From contig NZ_CP009282.1 in assembly GCF_000758605.1 (NCBI RefSeq), positions 3,472,001-3,536,000 on the forward strand: 64,000 bases of DNA. Direction: 5' to 3'. The stretch comes from Paenibacillus sp. FSL R5-0912 (lineage in GTDB: Bacteria; Bacillota; Bacilli; Paenibacillales; Paenibacillaceae). Numbering within the stretch: position 1 is the first letter of the stretch; every line of letters starts with the position of its first letter. Of the stretch, positions 53,457 through 61,873 are shown in pieces. The position numbers and the translations under genes are program-made. The notes below the pieces were generated by a model. It worked only from the letters and a program-made list of their open reading frames with translations, made no database searches and was not told the origin of the DNA.

Positions 53457-53669
53457 ATGGCACGTACACGCACGCAAAAAGCTCTGCTGAAGGCAGAACG
53501 CTCCGGCACCTGGTGTGCCGAAAGAAACCGCAGGATGAATCAGGATTACGGCGCCATCTCCCAGCATGTACGAATGACACCCGGCAAGCGCCAGCAATTG
53601 AATAAAGTCAAACACAAGGAGCGGATCTATAATGATGGCGCTCCTTTTGCATGCCTCCTGGTCTCCTGA
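53457..53669 (+). CDS. small basic conserved-looking protein
   Basis: A 70-residue, strongly basic protein beginning MARTRTQKALLKAERSGTWC and continuing RRMNQDYGAISQHVRMTPGK, QQLNKVKHKERIYNDG. The pattern recalls small basic proteins seen in Bacillus and Paenibacillus, role unknown; nucleic-acid binding is plausible. AAGGAG lies 12 bases before the ATG; GTG at 53445 is an alternative. Its last codons include a terminator-like hairpin (AAGGAGCG...CGCTCCTTTT), so the 3' end of the reading frame doubles as an RNA structure. Confidence 0.65.
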   Translation: MARTRTQKALLKAERSGTWCAERNRRMNQDYGAISQHVRMTPGKRQQLNKVKHKERIYNDGAPFACLLVS

Positions 53670-53671
53670 CC

Positions 53672-54490
53672 TTACGCCTGCGCCCTGCTATGGATACGGT
53701 ACTGCTTGGGTGACATTCCGAACCGGCTGCGGAAGACACGGTGGAAGTACGTATAATTGGCAAACCCGCAAGTTTCAGAGACATGCTCCAGCGGCATCGG
53801 ACTGAAGGTGATCTTCTCCCTCGCCATATCCAGCCGGACGTCATTTACATATTTCACAATCGTAGTGCCGAACGCCTCTTTGAACAGATGAACCGCGCGG
53901 GAGACGGAAATATCGACATGGCCGGCCACATCCTCCAGACGGAAGGCGTACGCGGCATGCTCCTCGACATATTGCTTCATCCGGTAAGCAAGATAGGCCT
54001 TGGGTGAAATTGCCGGCTGCTCGGACATTAGCCTGTCAATTTCCATACATAGAATCTGCAGATAACACGCGGAGATATCCGGTGAAGAATCCGATAAACG
54101 GCGCTGCTCCAGTACAAGCTGGCGGAACAGGCCAAGAATATGATCGCTGAGCGGCAGACGGAGTACGGCCGGACGATGCTTGCGTCCCCACCATTCTTCA
54201 ATCCAGGGACCGCTGCAGAAAATATGATAGTCGCCGCTCTCAATCCGCGGCTTGCCGACAGGGTAGACTTCCTTGTCAATACTTAAATAGTAGGGATCAG
54301 TCGGTGCGAACAGCATCAGATTGCCGCTCTCGACAGTAGTGATGACTCCGCCTTCCATCGTCCGGCTGCGTCCTTCGGTCTGGAGGCGCAGCAGATAATA
54401 CTGGACGCCTTCGCTGCGGGACATATGAAACGGCTTGCGGTGGAAGGAGAATCCGGCGGATAGGATGTGGCAGGCTGCGTTAGGTGTCAT
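53672..54490 (-). CDS. AraC-family transcriptional regulator
   Basis: A 272-residue regulator. The N-terminal half is a cupin-like ligand domain (GGVITTVESGNLMLFAPTDP); the C-terminal third carries two helix-turn-helix units, FRLEDVAGHVDISVSRAVHL and LEHVSETCGFANYTYFHRVF, ending in RFGMSPKQYR. AGGAGG precedes the ATG. It is divergent from the isomerase/oxidoreductase operon across a 313-base AT-rich region, so it probably activates that operon in response to its sugar or cyclitol. Confidence 0.93.
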   Translation of the reverse strand: MTPNAACHILSAGFSFHRKPFHMSRSEGVQYYLLRLQTEGRSRTMEGGVITTVESGNLMLFAPTDPYYLSIDKEVYPVGKPRIESGDYHIFCSGPWIEEWWGRKHRPAVLRLPLSDHILGLFRQLVLEQRRLSDSSPDISACYLQILCMEIDRLMSEQPAISPKAYLAYRMKQYVEEHAAYAFRLEDVAGHVDISVSRAVHLFKEAFGTTIVKYVNDVRLDMAREKITFSPMPLEHVSETCGFANYTYFHRVFRSRFGMSPKQYRIHSRAQA

Positions 54491-54803
54491 GAGTCCTCCT
54501 GGTTGTTAAATGATAAGCAGATTGTTCATGTTTTAATCATATTATTCATTTTATTATATACGCTTTCATATTACCATGTACCTAAGCAAAAAAACATACA
54601 AATGATGTGGGGGAGGCTGTATTGCGGCTCTGATCGCTACATAGGCAAACACTGGACGCAGCGGATGGCAGATAGACAGCTATATTCCATCCTATGTTTA
54701 CAGCCCGTTTGTTCAGGTGGAATGCCTGGCATAGGTGCGGGCAAAGGGCGGTGGCGGCAAGATCAGTCTGACTCTCGGATCAAACTTAGGAGTGAGAGCA
54801 ATA

Positions 54804-55571
54804 ATGTTGAAGGTAGGACTTCAGCTGTATACGCTGAGAGACGAACTGGAACAGGATTTCGAAGGGACAATACGCAAGGTTGCCGAACTGGGCTATAGCG
54901 GTGTGGAATTCTTCCACTATTTCGGCCGGACGGCCGGGCAGGTGAAGGCACTGCTTGAGGAAACAGGACTCGCTGCTCTCGGAGCACATCGCCCGTATGA
55001 TGTTATGCTGAACAATACGGAACAGGAAATCAGCTTCAATCTGGAGATTGGCAACCGTAATCTGATCGTGCCTTTTCTGACGGAAGAACAGCGCAATTGG
55101 CCTGAAGTGGCTAAGAACCTGCAACTGATCGGCGACAAATGCCGGGCAGGCGGGGCGGTTCTTTCTTATCATAATCATGATTTTGAATTTACTGAGAAGG
55201 TGGGCGGCCTTACTGCTTTTGACTATCTGTTCGAACAGGTGCCTGCTGAACAGCTTCAAGTGGAAATGGATACATGCTGGGTGTATTTTGGCGGATATGA
55301 TCCGGTAGAATACATCAATAAATACGCAGGACGGCTGCCGATCATCCACCTCAAGGACCTGAAGAAACGCGAAGACGGATCTCCGGAGACTGTTGTACTG
55401 GGTGAAGGCGAAGTCAATCTGGCTGCTATCATTGAAGCGGCTGCTGCGGCTGGTGTGGAATGGGCAGTGGTTGAACAGGATTATTGCAGCCGTTCACCGC
55501 TTGCCAGTGTAGCTGACAGTTTGAATTGGATCAAATCATATGGTAATCAAGGAGGAAATATTCATGTCTAA
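54804..55571 (+). CDS. sugar phosphate isomerase/epimerase (TIM barrel)
   Basis: A 255-residue protein of the xylose-isomerase-like TIM-barrel (AP endonuclease family 2) fold. It begins MLKVGLQLYTLRDELE, preceded by AGGAGTGAG. The metal-binding residues are visible in SYHNHDFEFTE, VEMDTCWVYFGG and IIHLKDLKKRE, with a final Glu in VVEQDYCS. Relatives act on keto-sugars or inositol derivatives. It overlaps the following oxidoreductase gene by eight bases and begins the five-gene catabolic operon. Confidence 0.88.
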   Translation: MLKVGLQLYTLRDELEQDFEGTIRKVAELGYSGVEFFHYFGRTAGQVKALLEETGLAALGAHRPYDVMLNNTEQEISFNLEIGNRNLIVPFLTEEQRNWPEVAKNLQLIGDKCRAGGAVLSYHNHDFEFTEKVGGLTAFDYLFEQVPAEQLQVEMDTCWVYFGGYDPVEYINKYAGRLPIIHLKDLKKREDGSPETVVLGEGEVNLAAIIEAAAAAGVEWAVVEQDYCSRSPLASVADSLNWIKSYGNQGGNIHV

Positions 55572-56661
55572 CGAACTCAAAATTGCTATTATCGGTTGCG
55601 GTGGTATCGCAAACGGCAAACATATGCCAAGTCTTTCCCGTCAGGCGGATGCCGAAATGGTGGCATTCTGTGACATCGTAGAAGAACGTGCCCAAGAGGC
55701 TGCCAAGACTTATGGCGCTGAAGGCGCTGCTGTCTTCACTGATTTCCGTGAGATGCTGGCCGCTGGCGGATTCGACATCGTGCATGTATGCACACCAAAC
55801 GACAGCCACTCCGAGATCACTGTGGCCGCCCTCGAAGCCGGCAATCACGTGCTGTGCGAGAAGCCGATGGCAAAGACCACTGCGCAGGCGAAGGAGATGC
55901 TGGATGCCGCCAAGCGTACAGGAAAGAAATTGTCCATTGCCTATCAGAACCGTTTCCGCGCAGACAGCGATTATCTGAAGGGGCTGTGCGAGAGCGGTGA
56001 ACTCGGCGATATCTATTACGGTAAGGCTATTGCGCTTCGCCGCCGTGCCGTTCCGACTTGGGGCGTATTCCTGGATGAAGAGAAGCAGGGCGGCGGACCG
56101 CTGATCGATATCGGTACACATGCACTGGATCTGACGCTCTGGCTGATGGATAACTACAAACCGCGTATGGTTGTAGGCTCCACCTTCCATAAGCTGGGCC
56201 AGAAGAAGAATGCGGCGAATGCCTTCGGTCCATGGGATCCGGAACAATTCAAGGTTGAAGATTCCGCATTCGGCTTCATTACAATGGAGAACGGTGCTAC
56301 AATTGTGCTTGAAGCCAGCTGGGCGCTGAATGTGTCAGAATTTGGTGAAGCCAAGACAATGCTCGCCGGCACGGAGGGCGGAGCAGACATGAAGGACGGC
56401 CTGCGTCTGAACGGCGAACGTGCCGGACGCCTGTACGAAACCAAGGTTGATCTTGGATCAGGCGGAGTAGCGTTCTACTCCGGTGCTGCTGAGACTGAAG
56501 CTGACCGTGAAGCGCGTCTGTGGCTGGAAGCGGTAAGAGAAGATAAAGATCCGGTTGTATTGCCGGAGCAGGCTTTTGTTGTTACCCAGATCCTTGAAGC
56601 AGTGTATGAATCAGCACGTACCGGACGGGCCGTTTATTTTGACGGAAGTTCTGACAACTAA
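55564..56661 (+). CDS. Gfo/Idh/MocA-family oxidoreductase
   Basis: A 365-residue NAD(P)-dependent sugar or cyclitol dehydrogenase. The N-terminal Rossmann domain reads IAIIGCGGIANGKHMPSLSR and the family signature is VLCEKPMAKTTAQAKEML, containing the catalytic EKP Lys; the C-terminal domain shows GGGPLIDIGTHALDLTLWLM with the conserved His. AAGGAGG precedes the ATG. It probably oxidises a sugar hydroxyl in concert with the adjacent isomerases. Confidence 0.93.
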   Translation: MSNELKIAIIGCGGIANGKHMPSLSRQADAEMVAFCDIVEERAQEAAKTYGAEGAAVFTDFREMLAAGGFDIVHVCTPNDSHSEITVAALEAGNHVLCEKPMAKTTAQAKEMLDAAKRTGKKLSIAYQNRFRADSDYLKGLCESGELGDIYYGKAIALRRRAVPTWGVFLDEEKQGGGPLIDIGTHALDLTLWLMDNYKPRMVVGSTFHKLGQKKNAANAFGPWDPEQFKVEDSAFGFITMENGATIVLEASWALNVSEFGEAKTMLAGTEGGADMKDGLRLNGERAGRLYETKVDLGSGGVAFYSGAAETEADREARLWLEAVREDKDPVVLPEQAFVVTQILEAVYESARTGRAVYFDGSSDN

Positions 56662-56709
56662 GAGCACCTCCGGTTCACGCGACTATTAGAGAAAACAGGA
56701 GTGGAATCC

Positions 56710-57780
56710 ATGAGTTCAATCAAACATACTGTAGTTATCGTTGGTTACGGCGGAATGGGAAGCTATCACACGCAATTAATCAAAGAAAGTGACCGCGTGA
56801 TAGTGAGCGGAGCCTTCGATCTGCTGGAAGACCGGCGCGCTCTGGCTGCCGAAGCAGGTTACACCGCTTATTCCAGCTATGAGGAAGTACTGGCAGATCC
56901 GGAGGTGGACATTATTCTGATCGCTACACCGAATGATGTCCACAAGGACATTGCTGTTCGTGCATTTCAGGCGGGTAAGCATGTGGTCTGTGAGAAGCCG
57001 GTGGCCATGTCTTCGGCCGAATTTACCGAGATGCAGGCAGCGGCAGATGCGGCCGGACGTGTGCTGATGGTACACCAGAACAGACGCTGGGATGAGGATT
57101 TCCGCGTAATCAAGGAGATGTATGAGAAGGAGACGATTGGATCACTCTTCCAGCTTGAGTCCCGGGTGCATGGTGCTAACGGAATTCCCGGCGACTGGCG
57201 TCATGTGAAGGCGCAGGGCGGAGGGATGTTGCTGGACTGGGGCGTTCATCTGCTGGATCAGCTGCTGTTCATGATTGACAGCAAAGTCACAAGCGTCAGC
57301 AGCAGTCTGAGCTTTATTCTCGGCAATGATGTAGATGACGGTTTCGAGGCCAGCCTGCAGTTTGAGAACGGGATCAAGGCTATCGTTGAGGTCGGAACCA
57401 CCAACTTCATCACGCTGCCAAGATGGTATGTGAAGGGGCTTGAGGGGACAGCTATTATTGAGGACTGGTCTCTGAGAGGAAGAATGATCACCCGTAACCA
57501 CGCATCTGAGAAAATAGAACCGACACCGATCCGTGCAGGTGTTGGCTTGACCAAGACGATGGCTCCGCCTTCAGAAGGCTCGACAATTACCGAAGACCTG
57601 CCGGCGGCGTCTGAGCTGTCCTCCAGCTTCTATGACAATCTGGCTGCAGTAATCGAAGGAACAGCAGAACCGATTGTCAAGAACGCTGAGGTGCTGCGTG
57701 TGCTTGTTCTGATTGAAGCCATCTTTGAAGCGGCAGAGAAGAATGAGACCATTAAGAATTTCGATATCTACGGAGCATAA
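56710..57780 (+). CDS. second Gfo/Idh/MocA-family oxidoreductase
   Basis: A 356-residue paralogue-like dehydrogenase. Rossmann start VVIVGYGGMGSYHTQLI, signature VVCEKPVAMSSAEFTEMQ and the conserved GGGMLLDWGVHLLDQLLFM are present. It is clearly different from the preceding one, so the two probably carry out distinct redox steps, one perhaps the reverse of the other on an epimer. AGGAGTGG precedes the ATG. Confidence 0.93.
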   Translation: MSSIKHTVVIVGYGGMGSYHTQLIKESDRVIVSGAFDLLEDRRALAAEAGYTAYSSYEEVLADPEVDIILIATPNDVHKDIAVRAFQAGKHVVCEKPVAMSSAEFTEMQAAADAAGRVLMVHQNRRWDEDFRVIKEMYEKETIGSLFQLESRVHGANGIPGDWRHVKAQGGGMLLDWGVHLLDQLLFMIDSKVTSVSSSLSFILGNDVDDGFEASLQFENGIKAIVEVGTTNFITLPRWYVKGLEGTAIIEDWSLRGRMITRNHASEKIEPTPIRAGVGLTKTMAPPSEGSTITEDLPAASELSSSFYDNLAAVIEGTAEPIVKNAEVLRVLVLIEAIFEAAEKNETIKNFDIYGA

Positions 57781-57819
57781 CAAGATACGAGAAGAGATCA
57801 GGGAGAGGTGGCAACATCA

Positions 57820-58788
57820 ATGAAACTTGGAGTATTTATGGTATTGTTCGGCGGCCGCAAGCTGGAGGAAGCACTGGATTATGTGGCATCCAAAGGTCTG
57901 AAGGCCGTTGAGATCGGCACCGGAGGTTACCCCGGTAACAGCCATTGCGATCCGAAGCTGCTGCTTGAGAATGAAGCAGCGCTTAAGGAATTCAAGCATG
58001 CAGTAGAATCCCGCGGTCTGATGATCAGTGCGCTTAGCTGCCACGGCAATCCGCTGCATCCGCAGAAGGAGCTGGCAGCCAAGGACCATGAGGATTTCGT
58101 GAACACGGTTAAGCTGGCACAGAAGCTGGGTGTTAAGGTTGTGAATACCTTCTCCGGCTGTCCCGGCGATCATGAAGGCGCGAAATATCCGAACTGGCCG
58201 GTTGCGCCATGGCCGAATGATTACCAGGAGATTCTGACCTGGCAGTGGGAGAACAAAGTGATCCCTTATTGGACGGAGCAGGCTGCTTTTGCAATTGAGC
58301 ATGATGTGAAGATTGGCCTTGAACTGCACGGAGGATTCTCGGTGCATACGCCAGCTACGCTGCTGAGACTAAGAGAAGCTGCAGGGGAAGCCATTGGCGC
58401 GAACCTGGACCCGAGCCATATGTGGTGGCAGGGGATTGATCCGGTGCAGGCGATTCATATTCTGGGCCGTGAAGGTGCAATTCATCACTTCCATGCGAAG
58501 GATACAGTGATCGATCCGGTTAATGTCAACAAGCATGGTCTGACCGATATGCAGTCCTATACGAATATGCTTGACCGCGCGTGGCAGTTCCGTTCCGTAG
58601 GCTACGGACATGATGTCAAGGTGTGGGCGGACATGATGAGCGCGCTCCGCCTTGTAGGATACGACTATGTGGTCAGCATTGAACACGAAGACGGCCTGAT
58701 GTCCATTGAGGAAGGGTTCTCCAAGGCTGTAGACAATCTCCGCCAGGTACTCATTGAAGAGCCTCTTTCCGAGATGTGGTGGGTTTAA
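57820..58788 (+). CDS. second sugar phosphate isomerase/epimerase
   Basis: A 322-residue TIM-barrel isomerase, longer than the first. It begins MKLGVFMVLFGGRKLEEALD with GAGAGGTGG upstream. Metal-site segments are IGLELHGGFSVH, NLDPSHMWWQGID, HHFHAKDTVIDP and a final Glu in VVSIEHEDG. It resembles the group that acts on sugar acids or inosose-like compounds. The kinase-like gene starts one base after its stop. Confidence 0.9.
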   Translation: MKLGVFMVLFGGRKLEEALDYVASKGLKAVEIGTGGYPGNSHCDPKLLLENEAALKEFKHAVESRGLMISALSCHGNPLHPQKELAAKDHEDFVNTVKLAQKLGVKVVNTFSGCPGDHEGAKYPNWPVAPWPNDYQEILTWQWENKVIPYWTEQAAFAIEHDVKIGLELHGGFSVHTPATLLRLREAAGEAIGANLDPSHMWWQGIDPVQAIHILGREGAIHHFHAKDTVIDPVNVNKHGLTDMQSYTNMLDRAWQFRSVGYGHDVKVWADMMSALRLVGYDYVVSIEHEDGLMSIEEGFSKAVDNLRQVLIEEPLSEMWWV

Positions 58789-58789
58789 C

Positions 58790-59761
58790 GTGGTGGAGAG
58801 CTTCACCAAGGTCAAGCTGAATGACCAGCAGCTGAGTCTTTTGACAGCAAGCGCCTTCGGTGCAGATTCAGCAGTTGTCGGCAGCAAAGAGCTGACCGGA
58901 GGTTTCTTTAATACAGGATATGATCTGGAGCTAAGCGATGGACGGTCGGTCATCCTTAAGGTTGCTCCAGGGCCGGAGACAGCGGTGCTCAGCTATGAGA
59001 AGGATATTATGCGTGCTGAGGTGGAAGCTCTCCGCCTGGTCCGTGCCGCAGGCGGAATTCCTGTGCCTGAAGTCTACAGTTATGATGAGAGCCTGCAGCT
59101 GATTCCATGCCCCTATTTCTTCATGGAGAAAGTAGCAGGCGAACCTTACATTGATGTGAAGGAGAGCCTGTCCGCTGAGCAAAGAGCTTCTATTGAGTAC
59201 GAGCTCGGACGGTATCAGCGGCTGATCAATGAAATCAAAGGGTCGGCCTTCGGTCTGTTCAGCGGGGGTGCTGCTAGTGCCGGAGCATCCTGGCGGGAGA
59301 CCTTCAGAACGATGATGGGGAATGTTCTCCAGGATGCCCGGAGACTGAATGCAGTGTTACCTGTATCTGAAGCTGAGATTGAGCAGGCGCTGGAGCGTTA
59401 TCTGCCTGCGCTGGATGAGGTGACACAGCCGCGTCTTGTTCACTGGGATTTATGGAACGGCAACATTTTTGTGCAGGATGGCGTGATCGTATCCATTATT
59501 GACTGGGAGCGGGCGCTTTGGGGTGATGTGCTTCAGGAGTATTATTTCCGGCATTTCGAGAACTCGGAAGCGTTTTTTGAGGGTTATGGGACAGCACTCA
59601 ACAGTCCGAATGAAGTGCTGCGGAAGCGGTTGTACGACCTGTATCTGGATCTTATTATGGTTATTGAGTGTTATTCGCGCCAATATAAGGATGAGAATCA
59701 TGTGAACTGGACGCGTGATAATCTGGCGGAGACCTGGAAGCTGTTCTCGGCTGCAGAATAA
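58790..59761 (+). CDS. aminoglycoside-phosphotransferase-fold kinase
   Basis: A protein of about 323 residues with a kinase fold of the APH/choline-kinase family. The nucleotide loop region is GGFFNTGYDLELSDGRSVIL, the catalytic loop is LVHWDLWNGNIFV (HxDxxxxN), and the metal Asp is in SIIDWERALWGD. The start is GTG at 58790, one base after the previous stop, with a GTGGTGGG-like weak site, so it relies on coupling. It likely phosphorylates the sugar or product made by the operon. Antibiotic resistance is less likely given the context. Confidence 0.85.
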   Translation: MVESFTKVKLNDQQLSLLTASAFGADSAVVGSKELTGGFFNTGYDLELSDGRSVILKVAPGPETAVLSYEKDIMRAEVEALRLVRAAGGIPVPEVYSYDESLQLIPCPYFFMEKVAGEPYIDVKESLSAEQRASIEYELGRYQRLINEIKGSAFGLFSGGAASAGASWRETFRTMMGNVLQDARRLNAVLPVSEAEIEQALERYLPALDEVTQPRLVHWDLWNGNIFVQDGVIVSIIDWERALWGDVLQEYYFRHFENSEAFFEGYGTALNSPNEVLRKRLYDLYLDLIMVIECYSRQYKDENHVNWTRDNLAETWKLFSAAE

Positions 59762-59849
59762 GCTTAAGTCCTAAAGAATACAACGGTTTCTTGCATAAAC
59801 GTGTCTGGTGCGAAAGCGTGCACAGGAAGCGGTGACGTTAATACACACA

Positions 59850-59886
59850 CAGGAGGCCGGTTCTCTTATGAGAATCCGGCCTCCTG
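59850..59886. terminator. bidirectional terminator
   Basis: CAGGAGGCCGG-TTCTC and GAGAA-CCGGCCTCCTG pair around TTAT with one mismatch; it separates the kinase gene from convergent fabV. Confidence 0.8.
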
Positions 59887-59912
59887 CATTTGTATTTCCG
59901 GAGATACTCCGG

Positions 59913-61109
59913 TTAGCCGCAGTACCTGTTACGGACAGGTACGACAGGATCAATATCGGCTTCATAATCGACGCCTTCGGCCTCAAATCCGAACAGCTGG
60001 AAGAATTCGCGTCTGTAGCCTTGCAGGTCGGTACATTCATAGACATTCTCCGTGCTTAGCTTGGGCCAGATGCGGTCCACTTCTGTCTGCACTGCGGGGC
60101 TCATCTCATGATCATCAATCCGGATGCGCCCTTGTCCGTCTACCGGAGTCCCTTCCGGGTTGTACAGGAAACCGGTATACAGCCGGTATGCTTGTTCGAT
60201 GCAGCCTTCATGCAGTCCCTGTTCTTTCATAACCTTGTAGAGAACGGAGATGTAGAGCGGAACTACAGGGATCGCCGAGCTGGACTGGGTGACCAGGCCC
60301 TTGCTGACTGCTATATAAGCGCGGCCTCCGCCTGGTGATAATTGGGCATTCAGTTCTAAGGCTGTGGCTTCCAGATGATCCTTAGCCCGGCCGATGGTGC
60401 CGTCGCGGTAGACGGCCTGTGTAAGCTCCGAACCTATATAGGAGAAGGCGAAAGTGACCGCATCTGCCGCCAGAGCACCGGAATTCCGGAGCGCTTCAAT
60501 CCAGAGCTGCCAGTCTTCTCCGCCCATCACATGAACCGTGTCATCGATTTCAGCTTCGGTGGCAGGTTCAATCTGTACAGTGCTTAGTTCTCCGGTATGG
60601 AAATTGACCGTTGTATTGATATAGGTGCTGCCGATCGGCTTCAATACAGAATGATGTACTGCTCCGGTCTGCGGGTCTGTTCTGCGTGCCGAGGCTACGC
60701 TGTAGATGACAAGATCAACCTGTCCGAGCTCACTGCGGATCAACTCTATGGTCCGTTCTTTCGTTTCTGCGGTAAAAGCGTCACCGCATACGCTGTAGGA
60801 GCGCAGGCCGGCCGTATAGGCCATTTCCTCAAAAGCTGCGGAATTATACCAGCCTGCGGAGGCCGTCCGCGTCTCGCTGGCTGTGCTGGGTCTGTATACA
60901 CCTACAGTTGCTGCTCCTGCACCGAAGGCTGCTGCAATCCTGACTGCAAGTCCATACCCGGTTGAAGCCCCGATAACGAGTACATTGCGGGGGCCGGTAA
61001 ATCTACCCTGATTTTGTACATAGTTCACTTGCTGCTGTACCTGATGTGCACAGCCTGCGGGGTGGGCAGTCGTACAGATGAAACCGCGCGTTCTGGGTTT
61101 TATGATCAT
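59913..61109 (-). CDS. fabV: trans-2-enoyl reductase FabV
   Basis: A 398-residue FabV/TER-type NADH-dependent enoyl reductase, normal length. The Rossmann segment is NVLVIGASTGYGLAVRIAAA; the catalytic Tyr-x8-Lys motif is present as YRDGTIGRAK; SVASARRTDPQTG and the C-terminal YRREFFQLFGF fit the family. It reduces the last double bond of fatty-acid elongation and is naturally triclosan-tolerant compared with FabI. It is monocistronic. No other fatty-acid gene adjoins it. Confidence 0.94.
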   Translation of the reverse strand: MIIKPRTRGFICTTAHPAGCAHQVQQQVNYVQNQGRFTGPRNVLVIGASTGYGLAVRIAAAFGAGAATVGVYRPSTASETRTASAGWYNSAAFEEMAYTAGLRSYSVCGDAFTAETKERTIELIRSELGQVDLVIYSVASARRTDPQTGAVHHSVLKPIGSTYINTTVNFHTGELSTVQIEPATEAEIDDTVHVMGGEDWQLWIEALRNSGALAADAVTFAFSYIGSELTQAVYRDGTIGRAKDHLEATALELNAQLSPGGGRAYIAVSKGLVTQSSSAIPVVPLYISVLYKVMKEQGLHEGCIEQAYRLYTGFLYNPEGTPVDGQGRIRIDDHEMSPAVQTEVDRIWPKLSTENVYECTDLQGYRREFFQLFGFEAEGVDYEADIDPVVPVRNRYCG

Positions 61110-61224
61110 TATAATATTTACCTCGCTTTCATCGATGGTTGCAGGGATTGTAGAATGGAGAGGATCTGCCTGATTCAGAGTGAGTATTTTCTCATGGTGA
61201 ACCTCTCAGGGGATCGTTATAATG

Positions 61225-61313
61225 AAGTGAAGAAACATCTGAGCTGCCAGATCAAGCTGTATGATTGCTATATTGATCTAATTTACTTCATTGAATGTTA
61301 TTCCCGCAAGTAA
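61225..61313 (+). pseudogene. fragment resembling the operon kinase C-terminus
   Basis: The translation YNEVKKHLSCQIKLYDCYID then LIYFIECYSRK matches the phosphotransferase-fold kinase segment at about 59608-59685 (NEVLRKRLYDLYLDLIMVIE, CYSR). It ends at TAA and has no catalytic part, so it is a small remnant of a related gene. In the same frame after the stop the translation continues with coding-like text (EVEAWGNKQSSSYISVALSV), suggesting further decayed coding sequence. Confidence 0.6.
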
Positions 61314-61508
61314 GACAGGGACGACGGCCAACTGGAAGGGGCCAGTGGCAATTTGCTTGAGGTTGAGGCATGGGGGAACAAACAATCGTCCAGCTATATC
61401 AGCGTCGCCCTCTCCGTCATTGCGGAAGCGCCTGGCGCCTATGATGGCATGCCACCAGGAATTTTGCTATGGATGTGCTCTTCGTGTATATTCTGATAGT
61501 GGGGGTAA

Positions 61509-61706
61509 CCTTCACACATTTGGCACAAGTATTGTTCTAGGCTGTATCCCCCGGGTGTAGTGACAGCCGTGCTCGTAGCATTGCCGCACGCTATAAATAC
61601 TTTTAACCGCCTGCAGTATGAGAATATTGTCAGCGAAGCTAACATAGGGTGGTCGGTGCTGCTCATGCTGATCCTGACACCACTGCTTGTATGGGGCTTG
61701 ATGTAG
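61509..61706 (+). pseudogene. C-terminal remnant of a membrane protein
   Basis: An open stretch without a credible start reads VVTAVLVALPHAINTFNRLQ, YENIVSEANIGW, then a membrane helix SVLLMLILTPLLVWGLM and TAG. It looks like the tail of an integral membrane protein that has lost its front. I cannot name the family. Confidence 0.45.
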
Positions 61707-61873
61707 TACGGGACAAGACATAACCGCACCTGAGAATGATGATTTGTTACGGTGACGTTTTCAGAAAAATCTTGACGTGACCCCCTAGTGATAGATAAAA
61801 TAATATTATTGCGTGTTTTTTGACTACTGAGAATTATTATCATAATTTGAAAAGAAGCAGAGAGGGTGACAGG

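Noticed and set aside
54467..54898. A 143-codon frame across the AraC/isomerase divergent promoter
   Set aside because: It overlaps both flanking genes, lacks a ribosome site and has random-looking composition.
58790..59761. An aminoglycoside resistance phosphotransferase
   Set aside because: The fold is shared by many sugar and amino-alcohol kinases, and the gene is coupled to a catabolic operon.
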